Assembly: GCA_002409965.1 (NCBI GenBank)
Contig: DHON01000061.1
Span: 1,633-27,908 of the forward strand
Source of the DNA: Firmicutes bacterium UBA5389
GTDB taxonomy: Bacteria; Bacillota; DTU025
Length of the DNA: 26,276 nt
Direction of reading: 5' to 3'
Shown here: one piece after another, positions 23,789 through 26,276 of the stretch
Layout of the letters: each line of letters starts with the position of its first letter
How positions within the stretch are numbered: the stretch's first letter is position 1
Position numbers and translations under genes: made by a program
The notes under the pieces: model-generated
What the model was told of the DNA's origin: nothing
Seen by the model: only the letters and a program-made list of their open reading frames with translations
The model's database searches: none

Positions 23789-23803
23789 GCAACCCCGTTG
23801 CGC
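23789..23803 (+). promoter_or_regulatory. Candidate IclR-family operator B2 with decayed promoter copy
   Basis: GCAAC-CCC-GTTGC is a perfect 13-bp palindrome with the GC extension of the shared motif. The following bases parallel the iclR promoter: TTGCGC, a 16-base spacer, then CACACT where iclR has TATACT. Of 32 aligned bases from GTTGCGC onward 25 are identical, and all seven differences are transitions. No iclR-like gene follows on the plus strand, so the promoter appears dead. Apart from these sites and the leader frame, 23609-23922 shows no gene. Confidence 0.4.
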
Positions 23804-23922
23804 ACAGCGCCGATGCGTGCACACTGTCTGTTCGGAAATCCCGGATACCTTGTTCGGCAGACACGGGGCTAGATTGAGTGATTCGCGGACTGTAGATACC
23901 GAAATCCCCAAAAACCAGCACC

Positions 23923-24954
23923 CTAGTACGAATAGTCGACTGCGACTGGCTTGCCGGTCTTTGCAGATTCCATAATAGCCAGAATTACCAGAGACGTGTT
24001 CGCCGCATCTTCAAGTGATACCAAGAAGTCCTGACCCGAGACTAGCTTGTCAATGAAGTCTCGTATGCTCTCATATGCAAATCCCTTGGCTTTCCCGTGA
24101 ATGAGATGACGCACCAGCACGTCTGGCCTATCAGCTTTGACCTCAGTGTATCTTTCGATCATCTGGTTATTGCTCAGATCCAGGTTGACCATGCCCTTTG
24201 CCCCAGTAATGTTGAACTTGATGTCGTTGATACACGGATTTGCGTTTGGCGTGATCCAGCTGTTTTCCATGCTAGCAATCCCACCACGCCGGAATCTCAA
24301 GATGGTGTGGTATATGTCTGCTGTGTCCACGCCCAGGTTCTTCATGACTCCACTCCTGCTGACTGAGAAGACCGTCTCCACTTCATCATTGAAGAACCAG
24401 CGAAGAGTGTCTACTGAGTGGCTTCCAAGAAACCATAGTATCGACGAGCGCGCCGCCCACGGGAGCATATCGGTAGCGACCCACTTGATATCGTTGAGTC
24501 TGAAGTATGCGCTGACCGGATCTCCCAGTTCGCCATCGTCGAGCAACTGCCTTGCCACAGCAAAAGGCGGACTCCACCTGTTGTGAAAGTCAACCATTAG
24601 CCTTACGCCGTTCTCGCTGACCGCCCTGACTATTGCCCCAACCCCTTCGCGGGTGGTGGCCAGCGGTTTCTCCAGCAGAATATGCTTGCCTGCGTTGGCA
24701 CAATCAACAGCCAGTTCCACGTGAGCAAAGTCAGGAGTCACAACAGCTACCGCGTCCAACGGGACTTCATTCAGCATCTGTTCATGAGACGTGTACACCC
24801 CCCCAATCCCAAACCGCCCGGCTATTCGCTCAGCCCGCTCGAGATCAACATCGCATATCGCCACCAGATCAGCGCTGGGATGCTCATGATAGAGATACGC
24901 ATGCGTCTCTCCCCACACACCAGCACCGATCACTGCGACTCTCACCTTGTGCAA
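23923..24954 (-). CDS. Gfo/Idh/MocA-family NAD(P)-dependent dehydrogenase
   Basis: The 343-aa protein starts with VRVAVIGAGVWGETHAYLYH, a GxGxxG Rossmann motif, has the acidic strand end AICDVDLERA, and the family signature HILLEKPLATT with the catalytic-region Lys. The C-terminal alpha/beta domain begins with GDPVSAYFRL and contains WFLGSHSVDTLRW, where the His is the usual catalytic residue. Such enzymes oxidise or epimerise sugars, inositols or amino-sugars. The TTG at 24954 is chosen because GAGGGGG lies about eight bases upstream and it gives the normal family length. The in-frame upstream region has no RBS and no homology. It is separated by 515 bases from the DUF4127 operon and by 276 bases from the ROK gene. 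Confidence 0.87.
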   Translation of the reverse strand: MHKVRVAVIGAGVWGETHAYLYHEHPSADLVAICDVDLERAERIAGRFGIGGVYTSHEQMLNEVPLDAVAVVTPDFAHVELAVDCANAGKHILLEKPLATTREGVGAIVRAVSENGVRLMVDFHNRWSPPFAVARQLLDDGELGDPVSAYFRLNDIKWVATDMLPWAARSSILWFLGSHSVDTLRWFFNDEVETVFSVSRSGVMKNLGVDTADIYHTILRFRRGGIASMENSWITPNANPCINDIKFNITGAKGMVNLDLSNNQMIERYTEVKADRPDVLVRHLIHGKAKGFAYESIRDFIDKLVSGQDFLVSLEDAANTSLVILAIMESAKTGKPVAVDYSY

Positions 24955-25171
24955 TGCGAATTCCCCCTCAACATCGCCTTCTGCAACTGAGTCCCGTGCA
25001 TTACATCGCCTTTCCGCAAGAGCGCCGTCTTGATATCCTCGTCCGCAACCAAGGAATAGCGTCTGCCGGCGGATCAACGCGCCACAGAGTATCGAGTGTA
25101 GGCCGTGTCCACCAGTGATCATTGGGTCTACAGCTAAGCAAACTGAAACCGAAACACACTTCGCTCGCATC

Positions 25172-25199
25172 AGCATGTTGACAAACCGGCCAACATGCT
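25172..25199. promoter_or_regulatory. AGCATGTTG-N10-CAACATGCT inverted repeat
   Basis: Perfect 9-base arms lie between the ROK gene (upstream) and the dehydrogenase gene (downstream) on the minus strand, 31 bases after the ROK stop. There is no T-run, so it is more likely an operator than an intrinsic terminator. The adjacent ROK-family regulator is a natural candidate to bind it. Confidence 0.45.
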
Positions 25200-25230
25200 T
25201 CGACTAGTGTTGCGATATAGCGTCCCTGCC

Positions 25231-26276
25231 TTATTCCTGTAGTCCTTCATGTAGTTGCAGCAATCCCCGGCATAAGCCTGCCTGCTCGTAGAAGTAGTGC
25301 CTAGCATATGCTGTGGCTCCATTCAGAACTGATCCCTCCGCGAGCAGCGCTCTGGCCAACTCTGGCTTACCGGCAGGGAATGGCAGGGCCTGTGCAAAGA
25401 CTATTCTGCTCAATTCTTCCCAGAAGAGGTCAGAAGCGCAGAGCATGCTCTCAACCACCACTAGATCCGGACCCAGTAGATTGAGGACATTGGTTATTGC
25501 ACTAGCCATGTCGGCCGCAATGTCGATTAGCACACGAGACACCACCGGGTTATCCTCGTTTCTGACAACCCATTCAAAAACCGCATCATCAGTGAGATCG
25601 ACTCGGGACAGTGAGCCTGCATCCTTGAGCATACGCAAGCGTCTTCCAACACCGGGCCTGCTTGCCAAAGTCTCCAGGCACCCTCTGCGACCGCACCTAC
25701 ACAGCCAGCCATTTGGGTCAACTACCATGTGGCCGATCTCGCATGCGCTGCCTCTCAGTCCACCGTACAGTTGATTTTCGGTGACCATGCTTGCCCCAAC
25801 AGCCCAGTCTACGCGCACATAAAGAAGAGTCGAAGCACCGCTTCTCCTGGCGTCCCACTCTCCGTAACCTGCAAGCCCGGTCGCGTTCTGCGATAGCACC
25901 GTCACTCCTAGCTTACTCTGCAGGGGAGCCACCACGTCCACATCTTTCCACCCAAGGTTTACGGCTGAGAGGATTGTTCCTTGGGCCGACACTACGCCTG
26001 GCAAGGCGAGCACGACCAATACGAGTTCGCTGTCCCTTCCGCACTGAAGATCGCCGATCATCTGCGCCAGAGACGATACCAAACTGGCAGTGCCCGACAC
26101 AGATCCGCTCGCAGTCCCCAGCACATTTCCCGTCAAATCCTCGATTCGCCCGCGCATGATCCCCACGTCATCAACATGAACCGCACAGATCAGACGACTC
26201 CCAGGGGCTATGTGAAGCAGAATCGGCTGACGTCCTCCCGTTGAGCCGCCCATTCCGGCCTCAGCTACCACGCCGG
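25231..26276 (-). CDS. ROK-family transcriptional regulator (partial, N-terminus outside window)
   Basis: At least 346 residues are visible. The reading frame remains open to the window edge, and the first visible stretch, GMGGSTGGRQPILLHI, is the linker that normally follows an N-terminal winged helix in NagC/XylR-type ROK repressors, so the DNA-binding domain lies outside. The actin-like sugar-kinase fold shows ALPGVVSAQGTI, SACEIGHMVVDP and the zinc-binding motif CRCGRRGCLE. An ATP-dependent kinase role is less likely: the DxGxT phosphate loop near the start is replaced by HVDDVGIM, typical of regulators. The binding ligand is probably a sugar of the neighbouring import and dehydrogenase genes. 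Confidence 0.85.
   Translation of the reverse strand, partial: GVVAEAGMGGSTGGRQPILLHIAPGSRLICAVHVDDVGIMRGRIEDLTGNVLGTASGSVSGTASLVSSLAQMIGDLQCGRDSELVLVVLALPGVVSAQGTILSAVNLGWKDVDVVAPLQSKLGVTVLSQNATGLAGYGEWDARRSGASTLLYVRVDWAVGASMVTENQLYGGLRGSACEIGHMVVDPNGWLCRCGRRGCLETLASRPGVGRRLRMLKDAGSLSRVDLTDDAVFEWVVRNEDNPVVSRVLIDIAADMASAITNVLNLLGPDLVVVESMLCASDLFWEELSRIVFAQALPFPAGKPELARALLAEGSVLNGATAYARHYFYEQAGLCRGLLQLHEGLQE

Noticed and set aside
1..26276. CRISPR arrays, tRNA or rRNA genes
   Set aside because: No regularly spaced repeats, no cloverleaf with a TTCGA arm and no rRNA-like sequence were seen.

Overview
The window looks like chromosomal accessory or catabolic DNA from a moderately GC-rich Gram-positive bacterium, most likely Bacillota. 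The evidence is strong GGAGG-type ribosome binding sites, frequent GTG and TTG starts, a LplB/LplC-type sugar ABC importer and a DUF4127 gene. The lineage is an inference from gene content; there is no rRNA or tRNA to anchor it. Almost every gene is on the minus strand. The exception is an IclR-type regulator.

Layout. 1-736: an open-ended palindrome, a 3' remnant of an IS256-family transposase, and about 340 bases with no recognisable gene. 737-2281: a membrane diguanylate cyclase. 2282-2871: its leader, then a decayed esterase-like gene. 15246 down to 2872: eleven co-oriented genes with gaps of 8-48 bases or a short overlap, read here as one 12.4-kb operon. In transcription order it encodes KDPG aldolase, KDG kinase, a HyuA-type hydantoinase/oxoprolinase, a 12-TM-class carboxylate transporter, a small HELFH zincin, an aldehyde dehydrogenase, a PLP enzyme of the D-cysteine desulfhydrase/ACC deaminase family, an RraA-fold aldolase, an amidohydrolase, an unassigned TIM barrel and an FAD oxidoreductase. 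The divergent IclR gene (15646-16461) has a good promoter that overlaps a candidate operator.

16441-17152 is a graveyard: a NagA (GlcNAc-6-P deacetylase)-like remnant, an IS1634-type transposase N-terminus, an AT-rich inverted repeat and a strong hairpin. 23408 down to 17153 is a second operon: DUF4127, two ABC permeases, a solute-binding protein, then after a GC-rich hairpin an ADP-ribosylglycohydrolase. No ABC ATPase is present. 24954-23923 is a Gfo/Idh/MocA dehydrogenase. 25231-26276 is a ROK-family regulator cut by the window edge.

How it may work together: the first operon would import a carboxylate and open or trim amide, hydantoin or lactam-like bonds (HyuA, amidohydrolase). It would then remove amino groups (PLP enzyme), oxidise aldehydes and finish in pyruvate through two aldolase types (KDPG aldolase, RraA). 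The second operon imports a sugar or oligosaccharide. The control regions in front of both operons share two conserved blocks containing four copies of an AAC-N3-GTTGCGC motif. One copy overlaps the iclR -35 box. This suggests that one IclR regulator, or a duplicated control region, links the two operons. In both operons a short open frame in the leader ends exactly at the start of the first enzyme gene.
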